Origin: Pseudoflavitalea sp. G-6-1-2
Lineage (GTDB): Bacteria; Bacteroidota; Bacteroidia; Chitinophagales; Chitinophagaceae
DNA: 64,000 nt
Reading direction: 5' to 3'
Assembly: GCF_012927185.1 (NCBI RefSeq)
Contig: NZ_JABBGB010000003.1
Coordinates: 372,001-436,000 of the forward strand
The stretch's first letter is position 1; each line of letters starts with the position of its first letter. The notes beneath the pieces were generated by a model, which saw nothing but the letters and a program-made list of their open reading frames with translations, ran no database searches and was not told where the DNA came from. The translations under genes were made by a program, and so were the position numbers. Shown in pieces: positions 1 to 9,396 of the stretch.

Positions 1-453
1 GTTCCGCTTGCCGGATGGAAAGCACCCAAAGGATATCAGGGACCGGTGAAAGGTATGCGTGTGGCAGAGCTCTATCTCAACAGGGCTGAAGCCAACATAA
101 TGCAGTACCTCAAAAACGGAGATGAGCAACTCCGGGTAAGTGCCTTGCGTGATCTCAATACCCTTCGTGAATCAAGATATGACACACGCAATACAGCGTA
201 TCAGCCTGTTGACAAAACCGGCGATGAACTGCTGCAGTTCTGCCGTGATGAACGCAGAAGGGAACTGTGCTTTGAAGATCACCGCTGGTTCGACCTCCGT
301 CGCTACGGCATGCCTGAGATCAGACACGTGTTTCAGGGTTCGGTGAATCAGGCGCCGGCAGAGCATGTGCTCACCAAAGGTGATAAACATTATGTGCTGC
401 CCATTCCGCGTAATGCGTTGCTCAAGAACCCTGCACTGGAGCAAAACCCGTAA
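1..453 (+). CDS. SusD/RagB-family outer-membrane lipoprotein, C-terminal part
   Basis: This reading frame is open from the left edge, so the N-terminus (signal peptide, lipobox, TPR helices) lies outside the window. About 150 residues remain. The stretch MRVAELYLNRAEA followed by RRRELCFEDHRWFDLRRYG is the typical C-terminal SusD signature: the last TPR-like helix, then the 'rxELafEghRwfDlrR' block. SusD proteins are surface lipoproteins that cap a SusC TonB-dependent channel and bind a polymeric substrate or peptide. The partner susC is expected upstream, outside the window. The next gene starts 30 bp downstream on the same strand and is a lipoprotein of a type often placed after susD, so the two are probably one operon. 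The substrate cannot be deduced. Confidence 0.9.
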   Translation, partial: VPLAGWKAPKGYQGPVKGMRVAELYLNRAEANIMQYLKNGDEQLRVSALRDLNTLRESRYDTRNTAYQPVDKTGDELLQFCRDERRRELCFEDHRWFDLRRYGMPEIRHVFQGSVNQAPAEHVLTKGDKHYVLPIPRNALLKNPALEQNP

Positions 454-483
454 ACATAACTGATATACTTAAACGTAATTCAT

Positions 484-1383
484 ATGAAACGTCTGATAAA
501 TTATACCGCTATACTTATACTGCTGCTGGCCACGGCCTGCAAAAAAGAAGCAGCACTCACGCCCACGGAAAAACCGGAAGATGTGTATGGCGATCATACG
601 CTTCCGCAGGGAAATCATCCCTATGATGCGGATATACTGGCCTTCTTCAAAAAGTACAATACCCTTGTTCTGTATAAATACAAACCCAATGATCTCTATC
701 ACAATCAGGCCGATTGGCTGGGTGGGGCCTATGATGCCACCACCAATAAAACAAGAGGAGGACTTTTTGATGTACCGCCAGACGAGGCTTATGTTGGGAA
801 GCAGCTGGATCTGATGAAAGAAGTGATGCTGAAGTTCTATCCTGATGACTTTCTGTTGAAGGGCCTGCCAAAGAAGGTTTTTCTTGTAGATAGCTTCTTC
901 CTTGCTGATAATGGAACGGGCACACCGCAATATAACCTGAGAGAGAATTTCTATGCGTATTCAGGAGGCGATTATTTACTCTTTACTTATGGGGGCAGCC
1001 GGGTAGAGACCATTACGCAGGATGAGAAGAATCTGCTGAAAGGAAAAGCGAATACAGTATGGCTGTCGACCCTTACCGAACGACAGATCGTAAAGAGGCA
1101 GTCGGCCTTTCATGCACTTACAGACTATAACAATATCGATTACTGGTATCCGCAGGAGCAGGGCATCATCGATTATTACAGAAGCACGCCGGAGAAAGAC
1201 TGGAACTGTTTTATTGAGACCATCGTTTCAAAACCTTACAGCGAGCTGATTGCGCCGGGCGGCGAGCTGCATCCATCCTTCGATACAAAAGGACTTATCA
1301 GAAAGAAATACGACATCCTTATCAATTATTTTCTGAACGCATTCGGTATAGACCTGCAGGCTATCGGAAATGCGGGACATTGA
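484..1383 (+). CDS. Putative zinc-metallohydrolase-like lipoprotein (Peptidase_Mx1 type) without a visible HExxH
   Basis: This is a 299-residue protein with a lipoprotein signal: a hydrophobic stretch ends in LLATAC, with Cys at about residue 19, followed by KKE. Its place right after susD and its overall layout resemble the lipoproteins that follow susCD operons and are called substrate-import-associated zinc metallohydrolases. Supporting features are an early 'YNTLVLYKYKPND' strand region and a C-terminal 'IRKKYDILINYFLNAFGIDL' helix. Members of that family normally carry HExxH. I find no such motif here; the equivalent region reads SAFHALTDYNN. It may be a catalytically dead member or a different family, so the assignment rests partly on context. 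Its end overlaps the extended frame of the next gene but not that gene's likely start. Confidence 0.6.
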   Translation: MKRLINYTAILILLLATACKKEAALTPTEKPEDVYGDHTLPQGNHPYDADILAFFKKYNTLVLYKYKPNDLYHNQADWLGGAYDATTNKTRGGLFDVPPDEAYVGKQLDLMKEVMLKFYPDDFLLKGLPKKVFLVDSFFLADNGTGTPQYNLRENFYAYSGGDYLLFTYGGSRVETITQDEKNLLKGKANTVWLSTLTERQIVKRQSAFHALTDYNNIDYWYPQEQGIIDYYRSTPEKDWNCFIETIVSKPYSELIAPGGELHPSFDTKGLIRKKYDILINYFLNAFGIDLQAIGNAGH

Positions 1384-1417
1384 TTACCCTAACAAACTAA
1401 AAGAGCAGCATAAGATT

Positions 1418-2338
1418 ATGGAAGGCCCGATAGTGAAAGTAGAAAAATTATCGCACCGCTACAGTGTACAGTGGGCGATACGCGATATCAACTTTGAGAT
1501 CAGCAAAAACGGCATCTATGGTCTGCTGGGATCAAACGGAGCAGGTAAATCCACCACCATGAATATCATGTGTGGCGTATTGAAACAAACCGAAGGTGAT
1601 GTTTTCATCAAGGGCATCAGCATGCGGAATAATCCGGTGGAAGCGAAGCGGCATATTGGTTTTCTTCCGCAGAAACCGCCGCTGCATGTGGATCTCACCG
1701 TGGAGGAGTACCTGAGGTATTGTGCCAGGCTTCGCTTCATTCCCGTGCCAGAGATTGCAAAGGCAGTGGATGCAGTGATGGATCGCTGTGCTATCTCACA
1801 CTTCAAAAAAAGACTGATCCGCAACTTGTCCGGTGGTTATCAGCAACGGGTGGGCATTGCACAGGCCATCATCCACAATCCTGAATTTGTGGTACTGGAT
1901 GAACCAACCAATGGCCTCGACCCCAATCAGATCATTGAGATCAGAAGACTGGTGAAAGAGATCGGGGAAGAACGTACCGTGATCCTTTCCACCCATATTC
2001 TCTCAGAGGTGCAGGCCACCTGCGATCATATCCGCATGATTGAACAGGGCCGCGTGGTATTTGCCGGTACTGTAGATGATTTTGACAATTACATTGTTCC
2101 CAATTCACTGATCGTATCATTAACAGCCATGCCTGCTGTGGAAGAGCTGCGTGCCATACCGGGAGTATCTGGTGTGGAATCGCTTGGCGGACCCCGGTAC
2201 AGGCTGAAGTTTTCCGATGCCATGGATGTGAAAGAAAGAATAGTGGAAACCAGCGTTGCAAGAGGCTGGAGGCTCACTGAAATATTCGCAGAAAAGAGCA
2301 GCCTCGATGAAATTTTCGCAGAGCTGAGTAAAAAATAG
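1418..2338 (+). CDS. ABC transporter ATP-binding protein (GldA-like)
   Basis: This is a cytoplasmic ATPase of about 306 residues for an ABC-2 type exporter. It shows Walker A GSNGAGKST, the signature LSGGYQQR, Walker B FVVLDEPTNGLD and a switch histidine in ILSTHI. The C-terminal extension of about 80 residues is typical of ABC-2 ATPases. The frame is open from 1370, but I chose ATG 1418 because the encoded MEGPIVKVEKL starts the first strand directly and the earlier start overlaps the upstream gene. The next gene, 29 bp downstream, encodes a permease fused to a GldG-like domain, so the two form one transporter. In gliding Bacteroidota the GldA-GldF-GldG transporter is needed for motility. 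Whether this copy serves gliding is inferred only from the similarity. Confidence 0.9.
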   Translation: MEGPIVKVEKLSHRYSVQWAIRDINFEISKNGIYGLLGSNGAGKSTTMNIMCGVLKQTEGDVFIKGISMRNNPVEAKRHIGFLPQKPPLHVDLTVEEYLRYCARLRFIPVPEIAKAVDAVMDRCAISHFKKRLIRNLSGGYQQRVGIAQAIIHNPEFVVLDEPTNGLDPNQIIEIRRLVKEIGEERTVILSTHILSEVQATCDHIRMIEQGRVVFAGTVDDFDNYIVPNSLIVSLTAMPAVEELRAIPGVSGVESLGGPRYRLKFSDAMDVKERIVETSVARGWRLTEIFAEKSSLDEIFAELSKK

Positions 2339-2367
2339 AACCTAAACCGGAATAAACTGGCATTACA

Positions 2368-4668
2368 ATGAAAACCATTCTCAATATAGCACGCGCTGAG
2401 CTGCAGACGCTTTTCTTTTCGCCTGTGGCCTGGCTGATCATCATCATTTTTACCTTCCAGTGCAGCATGGGATATACCGCACAACTGGAATCGTGGCAGC
2501 GGTATTTTGCACAGGGATACAAAACCGGCGGCCTCTCACTTGATCTGTTCGCCAATCAGATGAACGGCCTCTTCTTCAATGTACTCAACTATCTCTATCT
2601 CTATATTCCTTTGCTTACAATGGGGCTGATGAGCAGGGAGTTCAACAGCGGGTCCATTAAATTATTGTATTCATCTCCTATCAGCAATGCAAGTATCATT
2701 CTGGGCAAATTCCTTTCTATGGTAGTGTATGCATTACTGCTGATTGGCATATTGCTGGTGTATGTATTATTCAGTTGGAAGGTGGTACACAATTTTGAAA
2801 TAGGAGCTACGCTGATGGGCGTGCTGGGTATCTTTCTGCTCATCTGTGCCTATGCAGCGATCGGCCTGTTCATGAGCAGTCTTACTTCTTATCAGGTAGT
2901 GGCGGCTATCGGAACCCTGGCGGTACTGGCAGGACTGAACTATATCGGCGGATTGTGGCAGGATATCGAATTTGTAAGGGACATCACTTACTGGCTTACT
3001 ATCGGTGGTCGCGCGGGATGGTTCATACTTGGCATGTTCACCAGTGAAGACTTCTTCTATTTCATTATTGTGATGCTGCTGTTTCTTTCGCTCAGTATCA
3101 TCAGACTGAATGCAAATCGCCAGAAGAGCCGCTGGACGGCTTCTCTGGGAAAATATGCCGGTGTGATCAGCGCTGCATTGCTGGCGGGTTATATCACTTC
3201 ACGCCCTATGATGATGTTCTTCCATGATGCTACTGCCACCAAAATGAATACGCTTACTCCCAACAGTCAGGAAGTGATCAAAAAGCTGAAGGGAGATCTT
3301 ACCATCACTACCTACGTGAATGTGCTGGATGATTACAATCTCTATATCGCTTATCCGAAAGCAGTGATAGCTGATATGACCAGGTTCAGGCAATACACGC
3401 GTTTCAAGCCGGAGACCAAACTGAAATATGTTTACTACTACGATACGCTGAAGAATGCAAGTCTGGAGAAAAGATTTCCGGGACTAACCAGCAAAGAACG
3501 TGTGAAGAAGATACTGGAGCAATATGACATGAAGGAGAGTTTGGTGATTGGTCCGGATGAAGTGCGTAAGCAGATCGACCTTTCTCCCGAAGGCAACAAG
3601 TTCGTACGCTCCATCAAAAGGGGCAGTGGAGAGCAAACCTTCCTTCGCATCTTTGATGATCCGATGGTATTCCCCGCTGAATCTGAGATCACCGCTGCAT
3701 TGAAGCGCCTCACGATGGAAAAGCTGCCGAAAGTAGGTTTTCTGTTCGGGCACGGAGAGCGCAGCAATAAACTGGAGGGCGACCGCAATTACAATCGTTT
3801 TGCGCAGGACAAACCCTTCCGTTATTCACTGGTGAACCAGGGCTTCGATGCCACAGATGTGAGCCTCGATAAACCCGTACCTGCCGATGTGAACATACTG
3901 GTGGTGGCAGATATGAAAGTGGCACTCAGTGCAGCCGAGAAACAAAACCTGGATGAGTACATCAACCGTGGAGGTAACCTGATGATCGCCGGCGACACTC
4001 GCAGGCAGGCAGCCATGGATGAACTGATAGCGCCGTTAGGCGTTCGCTTTGTGCCGGGGCAGCTGGTGAATACCGGCAAGGCCAATTTACCTGACTTCAT
4101 TATTTCAAAGCCCACCAAAGCAGCCGGCGACCTGATGTATGTGATGAAAGAATTGTACAAACGTAAAACCGTAGTTACCATGCCAGGAGCTGTTGGCCTG
4201 GAATACAGTACAGACAAGGGATACGAAGTAACACCTCTTTTTACGTCGGACTCCCTGAGCTGGAATGAAATGGAGACTACAGACTTTGTAGACGACACCG
4301 TGAGGCTGAATACTGCCAAAGGAGAAGTGCAGCGCGCGTATCCCACCGTGCTTGCTTTGAGCAGAAAAGTAGGGAACAAAACACAGAAGATCGTTGTGAT
4401 GGGCGATGCGGATTGCATCAGCAACGGAGAGATCAGTATCAGCAGACAGAATATACCTGCCGCAAATTTTGCCCTGATCACCGGATCGTTCTACTGGATG
4501 TCCGACAACGAATTGCCGATCGATATTCGCAGGCCTGAATTTTCGGATGATGCAGTGAGTCTGGATAAAAGCAGTATGTCAACCACCAAAATTGTGCTGG
4601 TATGGGTAATGCCCGGCCTGATGGTACTGGCATGCCTGATACTCTGGATCAGAAGAAGAGGAAGATAA
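2368..4668 (+). CDS. Fused ABC-2 permease / GldG-type protein (GldF-GldG fusion)
   Basis: This 766-residue membrane protein has two parts. Residues 1-245 are an ABC-2 permease with about six membrane helices. Residues 245-766 resemble GldG (ABC-type uncharacterised transport): one membrane helix (ISAALLAGYITSRPMMMFF), a long periplasmic alpha/beta region, and a final helix IVLVWVMPGLMVLACLILWI followed by RRRGR. The periplasmic part contains the expected 'VGFLFGHGER' and 'NILVVADMK' strands. In Flavobacterium, GldF and GldG are separate proteins; here they form one polypeptide. It pairs with the ATPase gene immediately upstream. Twelve base pairs separate it from the following MutS-like gene, so these four genes may be cotranscribed. 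Confidence 0.88.
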   Translation: MKTILNIARAELQTLFFSPVAWLIIIIFTFQCSMGYTAQLESWQRYFAQGYKTGGLSLDLFANQMNGLFFNVLNYLYLYIPLLTMGLMSREFNSGSIKLLYSSPISNASIILGKFLSMVVYALLLIGILLVYVLFSWKVVHNFEIGATLMGVLGIFLLICAYAAIGLFMSSLTSYQVVAAIGTLAVLAGLNYIGGLWQDIEFVRDITYWLTIGGRAGWFILGMFTSEDFFYFIIVMLLFLSLSIIRLNANRQKSRWTASLGKYAGVISAALLAGYITSRPMMMFFHDATATKMNTLTPNSQEVIKKLKGDLTITTYVNVLDDYNLYIAYPKAVIADMTRFRQYTRFKPETKLKYVYYYDTLKNASLEKRFPGLTSKERVKKILEQYDMKESLVIGPDEVRKQIDLSPEGNKFVRSIKRGSGEQTFLRIFDDPMVFPAESEITAALKRLTMEKLPKVGFLFGHGERSNKLEGDRNYNRFAQDKPFRYSLVNQGFDATDVSLDKPVPADVNILVVADMKVALSAAEKQNLDEYINRGGNLMIAGDTRRQAAMDELIAPLGVRFVPGQLVNTGKANLPDFIISKPTKAAGDLMYVMKELYKRKTVVTMPGAVGLEYSTDKGYEVTPLFTSDSLSWNEMETTDFVDDTVRLNTAKGEVQRAYPTVLALSRKVGNKTQKIVVMGDADCISNGEISISRQNIPAANFALITGSFYWMSDNELPIDIRRPEFSDDAVSLDKSSMSTTKIVLVWVMPGLMVLACLILWIRRRGR

Positions 4669-4680
4669 ACAAGCATTGTT

Positions 4681-6021
4681 ATGAATTTCATACTTGATAA
4701 ACAAACACTGGATGATCTGAACATATTCGGAAAGCAGAAAGCTGCCGTATACAATCTGTTCAATGAAACGCAGACCCGTGGCGGCGCGCAGATACTGGAG
4801 GAGATGTTCAGATATCCTGTGTCCGATGTGCAGGTGATCAACCGAAGAAGCCGTACCATACAATATTTTCAGCAGCAACAGATAGTGTTCCCATTCAGAA
4901 ATGAATGTTTCGATACGCTGGAGCATTATCTGGAAAATACGGATGAGCGTTCAAAGCTGGCTACAGAAGAGGACAATCTTCAGCGCAGGTTAAAGAATAT
5001 GGTAGGTGCCGATACGGCTTTTGAGCAATTGCAGAAGGGCGTACTGGCGGGCATTGAAGTGTTCAGCAGGATGGCGGCATTCATGCAAAGTTCCGGTATA
5101 GCCAGCTCCGGCATCTGGGAGGAAGAGACCGCTGATATTCAGCAGGTGCTGACAGATCCGCAATTTGAATGGGTGCATGAAGAACAGGATGCGAAGAAGA
5201 TTGCCTTTGCGAAACTCGCATCGTATGACAGAATCTTTCGCTTTGCAGCCCGTGAGAAACTGAAGAAGCTGCTGCATCATATCTATCATCTTGATGTTTT
5301 CATTTCCATAGCCAGAGTGGCCACAGCAAAAGAATTTGCATTTGCAAAGGCAGTGGACACCGAAGAGAATTTCATCCGTATTGAAAAAATGTATCATCCG
5401 GCATTGGGTTCACCGGTGGCCAATTCCCTCACCATCGATGGCAGCAGCAATGTGATCTTTCTTACCGGCGCCAATATGGCCGGGAAAAGTACATTCATGA
5501 AAACCCTTGGCATCACCATATTTCTGGCACATATGGGGTTTCCTGTGCCGGCGGCTTCGATGGAGTTTGCTGTGCAGCAGGGATTGTTCACCACCATCAA
5601 TCTGGCAGATAACCTGAACATGGGGTACAGTCATTTCTATTCCGAAGTGCTGCGGCTGAAGAAGGTAGCGGAGCAGTCTGCGAGAACACCCAGACTGGTG
5701 ATCATCTTTGATGAGCTTTTCCGGGGCACCAATGTGAAGGATGCCTATGATGCCACCCTCGCGGTTACGGAAGCATTTGCGGAGAGAAAGGATTGCACAT
5801 TCATTCTTTCCACGCATATCATCGAAGCCGGCGAAGTGCTGAAAGGAAAATGCAGCAATATCCATTTCGTGTATTTTCCTACCGTAATGAAAGGAAGCAT
5901 GCCGGAATACACGTATCGCCTTACAGATGGCATTACCAACGACAGGCATGGTATGATGATCATCGGCAATGAAAACATTATCGGCATTCTCAGAAGCCGC
6001 AAACCCTTACAAACTTCCTGA
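4681..6021 (+). CDS. MutS-like ATPase, first of a tandem pair
   Basis: This 446-residue protein is built from the MutS core/lever region and the C-terminal ABC-type ATPase. It shows Walker A TGANMAGKST (about residues 262-271), the DNLNMGYSHFYSEV segment, Walker B LVIIFDELFRGTN and the ILSTHI switch. The N-terminal mismatch-recognition domain and the connector domain of MutS are absent; the protein starts directly with a 'DKQTLDDLNIFGK...LFNETQTRGGAQIL' lever start. Half-size MutS relatives of this type are common in Bacteroidota and their DNA substrate is unknown. The gene is followed after 1 bp by a close paralog, so the two are almost certainly translated together and may form a heterodimer. 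I would not call it a mismatch repair gene without experiments. Confidence 0.85.
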   Translation: MNFILDKQTLDDLNIFGKQKAAVYNLFNETQTRGGAQILEEMFRYPVSDVQVINRRSRTIQYFQQQQIVFPFRNECFDTLEHYLENTDERSKLATEEDNLQRRLKNMVGADTAFEQLQKGVLAGIEVFSRMAAFMQSSGIASSGIWEEETADIQQVLTDPQFEWVHEEQDAKKIAFAKLASYDRIFRFAAREKLKKLLHHIYHLDVFISIARVATAKEFAFAKAVDTEENFIRIEKMYHPALGSPVANSLTIDGSSNVIFLTGANMAGKSTFMKTLGITIFLAHMGFPVPAASMEFAVQQGLFTTINLADNLNMGYSHFYSEVLRLKKVAEQSARTPRLVIIFDELFRGTNVKDAYDATLAVTEAFAERKDCTFILSTHIIEAGEVLKGKCSNIHFVYFPTVMKGSMPEYTYRLTDGITNDRHGMMIIGNENIIGILRSRKPLQTS

Positions 6022-6022
6022 T

Positions 6023-7372
6023 ATGAGTTTTACAACAGATAAACAAACGCTGGACGATCTCGACCTGTTGGGCAAGTACAAAGGAAGTTCCATCTTAAAT
6101 CTGTTCGATAATACCCGTACGCGTGGCGGAGCGCAGGTGCTGAGTGGCATGTTTCAGCAACCGTTGCAGGATGCAGCGGCCATCAATGCCAGAGCTGCAA
6201 CGTTCAGTTGGTTTCAGCAACTGCGTGCAGAATTTCCCGTAACAAAAGAATTGTGTGAAGAAACAGAACAGTATCTGGGTATGGCCTCTGCCAACTCTTT
6301 ACCGGGTACAGCCATGAAACTGGTTCAGAAGAAACTGATGAAGCTGATTGCATCGGATCAGGAGTTTGAGCTGATCCGTACAGGCATGCTGTCTGTACAA
6401 CAATTGCTTCAAAAGGTGAATGCATTTTTTATTTCACTGAATAAACAACCGGAGCATTCTCCATGGCAGCCGGTGATCGGGGAAGTGATTGGATTGCTGA
6501 ACACCGAAGGTTTCAGCAGACTGATGGAGCAGGAGAGTGGAGCTTCTATGCCGCTCTCCTCTTTGATACGCTATGATCATCTTTTGCGGGTGAGTTGCAG
6601 ATCTGCATTGCAGCGCATACTTGAAATACTGTATGAAGCAGACGTGTACATAGCAGTGAGCCGCCTTGCTGCAAGCCGGAATTTTACTTATGCAAAGGCA
6701 TTGCCTTTTACGGAGGGAGCAAACAAAATCGACATTATTAAACTGGCGCATCCACAGGTGCCCGGAGCGGTGGCCAATAGTGTGCAGCTCCATCATCATC
6801 AGAATCTGGTGTTTCTGACGGGAGCGAATATGGCGGGTAAGTCCACTTTCATGAAATCAGTGGGGGTAGCTGTTTATCTGGCGCATATGGGATTTCCCGT
6901 GGCGGCCGAAAGAATGGAATTCTCTGTGCTGGATGGCATGTATACTTCTATCAATGTGAGTGATAACCTCGATATGGGATACAGTCATTTCTATGCAGAA
7001 GTGCTGCGGGTGAAACGAGTGGCGGAAGAGGTGAGCCTTGGAAAGAACCTGCTGATCATTTTTGATGAGCTGTTCAAGGGAACGAATGTGAAGGATGCCT
7101 ATGATGCCACGGTAGCGGTTACAGAAGCATTCGGAGAGAACCGCAACTGTTCGTTTATAGTGAGTACGCATATTGTTGAAGCCGGACATACATTGCAGGA
7201 GCGTTGTACCAATATGCAGTTCCTGTATTTCCCAACTATTATGGAAGGCCAGGTGCCGCGGTATACTTATCAGTTGCAGCAGGGCATTTCTGCAGACAAG
7301 CATGGCATGATGATCATCAGCAACGAACATATTATTGATATCATCAGACAAAAAAGAGCTGCGATTGTTTGA
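6023..7372 (+). CDS. MutS-like ATPase, second of a tandem pair
   Basis: This is a paralog of the preceding gene with the same architecture, about 449 residues long. Walker A is TGANMAGKST, the signature-like segment is DNLDMGYSHFYAEV, Walker B is LLIIFDELFKGTN, and the switch is IVSTHI. The start ATG 6023 lies 1 bp after the TGA of the upstream gene and gives MSFTTDKQTLDDLDLLGK, which aligns with the start of the first copy. The frame extends further upstream, but only inside the neighbour's coding sequence. Both copies keep all ATPase motifs, so neither looks degenerate. No mismatch-binding domain is present. The tight spacing implies coupled translation and a shared function. Confidence 0.85.
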   Translation: MSFTTDKQTLDDLDLLGKYKGSSILNLFDNTRTRGGAQVLSGMFQQPLQDAAAINARAATFSWFQQLRAEFPVTKELCEETEQYLGMASANSLPGTAMKLVQKKLMKLIASDQEFELIRTGMLSVQQLLQKVNAFFISLNKQPEHSPWQPVIGEVIGLLNTEGFSRLMEQESGASMPLSSLIRYDHLLRVSCRSALQRILEILYEADVYIAVSRLAASRNFTYAKALPFTEGANKIDIIKLAHPQVPGAVANSVQLHHHQNLVFLTGANMAGKSTFMKSVGVAVYLAHMGFPVAAERMEFSVLDGMYTSINVSDNLDMGYSHFYAEVLRVKRVAEEVSLGKNLLIIFDELFKGTNVKDAYDATVAVTEAFGENRNCSFIVSTHIVEAGHTLQERCTNMQFLYFPTIMEGQVPRYTYQLQQGISADKHGMMIISNEHIIDIIRQKRAAIV

Positions 7373-7602
7373 TATAACAACAAGTGATCCGGGTGATTCC
7401 CCGTTATCATCCGGAGAAAGAAAGCCGGATGGCGATCACTAAGGGGGCATGATGTTCTGATTCTGGGATAACTATGTGGCTCCCGACAAACGAAAAGAGA
7501 TCTATGCTTCTCCTTTGCAGGCAACGCACGAACAATTGAAAGATAAGTTGAACGTTATTGTATTCTCCGCAATCATTTTGTATCATTGCCGGCCGTTAGA
7601 AA

Positions 7603-8205
7603 ATGATACAATTACAATTCGATTTTATGAACCTCGATGCCTTGGAGAAATCTGGACAAATGATGGATGAGCAAATATACTGGCAGCTCATTCACGATTC
7701 GCTCAAAGAAACCTCCTCACAATCTGAACAGGAAGAGTATCTGATTGCCCGCCTTAAAGTATTGAACCCACAGGAGATCATAGGATTTCACCTGAGAACG
7801 GATTCGCTGATGGTTCGTTCATATTTGTCGGAATTGTGGTGCGCGGCGTATATCAACAGAGGTGGATGTCCTGACGATGAGTTCGAATATTTCAGATGCT
7901 GGCTGATCTCCCGCGGTAAGCTGGCTTTCTACACGGTTCTTGAAAAGCCTGACAGACTGGTTGATTATATCTCCGATGAGGCGGAGGAAGATGGATACGA
8001 ATTTGAGTCATTCGGATACGTAGGCGTATATGCGTTTGAGAGAAAAACCGGAAAGTCCATCTACTCGCATCTCGACGACCGGTTGAGAGATAAAACCGAA
8101 GGTTATGTTGATATCGATTTCAACTGGGAAGAAGATGATCCTGCTTCGATGAAAGCTATTTGTCCTGCCCTGTTTGCCGCCCGCGAACAATTTTTTGAGC
8201 ACTGA
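7603..8205 (+). CDS. DUF4240-like protein
   Basis: This is a cytoplasmic protein of about 200 residues without signal or membrane segments and rich in acidic residues. The segment DEQIYWQLIHDSL, the later 'FRCWLISRGKLAFYTVLEKPDRLVDY' and the 'YEFESFGYVGVYAFERKTG' block resemble DUF4240 proteins, whose function is unknown. The start is uncertain: ATG at 7603 is used, but ATGs at 7627, 7660 and 7663 are in frame and the conserved part begins near 7663. It stands alone on the plus strand behind about 230 bp with no recognisable gene, and converges with the AraC-type gene across a shared hairpin. Confidence 0.65.
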   Translation: MIQLQFDFMNLDALEKSGQMMDEQIYWQLIHDSLKETSSQSEQEEYLIARLKVLNPQEIIGFHLRTDSLMVRSYLSELWCAAYINRGGCPDDEFEYFRCWLISRGKLAFYTVLEKPDRLVDYISDEAEEDGYEFESFGYVGVYAFERKTGKSIYSHLDDRLRDKTEGYVDIDFNWEEDDPASMKAICPALFAAREQFFEH

Positions 8206-8213
8206 TCTAAACC

Positions 8214-8246
8214 GAAGCATCCGCTGAATTACTCAGCCGATGCTTC
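8214..8246. terminator. Bidirectional hairpin terminator between convergent genes
   Basis: An almost perfect inverted repeat (GAAGCATC C GCTGA, 5-nt loop, TCAGC C GATGCTTC) lies between the stop of the DUF4240-like gene and the stop of the AraC-type gene. It can fold on either strand. T-rich sequence follows on the plus side. Confidence 0.7.
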
Positions 8247-8247
8247 T

Positions 8248-9261
8248 CTACTTTTTTCGCTTTCCATATTCTGCGGGATTGATACCCGTCCATCTTTTGA
8301 ATGCCCTGGTAAATGCGCTCAGTTCATTGTAGCCGAGAATATGCGCTACTTCCTTTATCTGATACTGATGATCGCTGAGGTAACTGATGGCCAGCGTTTT
8401 TCTTACCTCTTCTACAATTTCCAGATAGGTAATGCCTTCTTCCTTTAATTTTCTTTGCAGGCTTCTGGTGCTGATATTGAAATTGGCCGCTACGGAGTCC
8501 TGCGAAACCAGTTGCAGATAAGAATTGGTGAGCAGGTAATTGTAAATGCGTGTATGCAGGCTGCTGTCCGAATCTGTTCCGCGGATGGTTACGCTGATCT
8601 GCTGCAGCAAATGCTGCTGCATGGCGTAATTGGCTGTGAGTATGGGTTCTGTAAGATATCGGTTGTGCAGCTCTACCGATATTTCACTCTTCGATTTACG
8701 GACAGGGCAGCGGAGTATGCGTTCGTATTCGGGAATACCTGCAGTGGAGTAGGGAAGATGTACGGATACGGGGGCGATGCGTTGCAGCAGCAATCCATCG
8801 AGTTCATGCACTACAATTACGGTGAGGTAGTCTGCCATTCCTCTGAACGAAAATGGAAATGCGGCTGCTTTTTGAGGATCGTACAGAAAGTGGAGAGAGA
8901 AATATGATTTGCCTCTTTCGAGTTTCATTTGAAAGATGTCTGTGATCAGCGGCGTCATGGCGCCGGCATTGTTGATTGCGTCTTCAACGGTGTTGCTGGT
9001 TTGCACGATCTGTCCGATGATGCCGAGTGCGGCGAGTTGCATGGATTCGCCGAAATGCAATCCGAACAAAGGATCGTTGGTGAGATGCATGGCATTTTTC
9101 CAAAGGCTGTTGATTACAGGAGCATCGTATCGGATGGCCTGATTTTGCTGCAACTCTCTGAGGTCGATGCCCGATAATTCGCAGAGCCTTTTACCGTCAA
9201 CTTCGCGCTGAACGGCGTAGCCTAGTAGAGCAAGCAGAAACCTTCGCTGAAAATTTTCCAT
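8248..9261 (-). CDS. AraC-family transcriptional regulator with arabinose-binding-like N-domain
   Basis: This 337-residue regulator has an N-terminal 'AraC_arabinos_N' type sensing domain at about residues 15-200 (WKNAMHLTNDPLFGLHFGESMQLAALGIIGQIV is its usual core). A C-terminal double helix-turn-helix covers about 235-335, with the AraC signature region ISTRSLQRKLKEEG and IKEVAHILGYNELSAFTRAFKRWTG. The ligand is unknown. It is divergent from the small membrane protein gene at 9397, with a 135-bp shared upstream region. A local control circuit is therefore plausible, though no operator is evident. Confidence 0.9.
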   Translation of the reverse strand: MENFQRRFLLALLGYAVQREVDGKRLCELSGIDLRELQQNQAIRYDAPVINSLWKNAMHLTNDPLFGLHFGESMQLAALGIIGQIVQTSNTVEDAINNAGAMTPLITDIFQMKLERGKSYFSLHFLYDPQKAAAFPFSFRGMADYLTVIVVHELDGLLLQRIAPVSVHLPYSTAGIPEYERILRCPVRKSKSEISVELHNRYLTEPILTANYAMQQHLLQQISVTIRGTDSDSSLHTRIYNYLLTNSYLQLVSQDSVAANFNISTRSLQRKLKEEGITYLEIVEEVRKTLAISYLSDHQYQIKEVAHILGYNELSAFTRAFKRWTGINPAEYGKRKK

Positions 9262-9396
9262 CGCTTTAATATTTATTCAAAGATAGAAAGGGGAAATATG
9301 TACGCCAACAGGATGGCGCAAATTGGCAAATCTCTGGCGTGTTATGGCTCCCTGCTGGCGCATCCGGCATAGTAGCTTTGTTGAAAATTAAAACAT

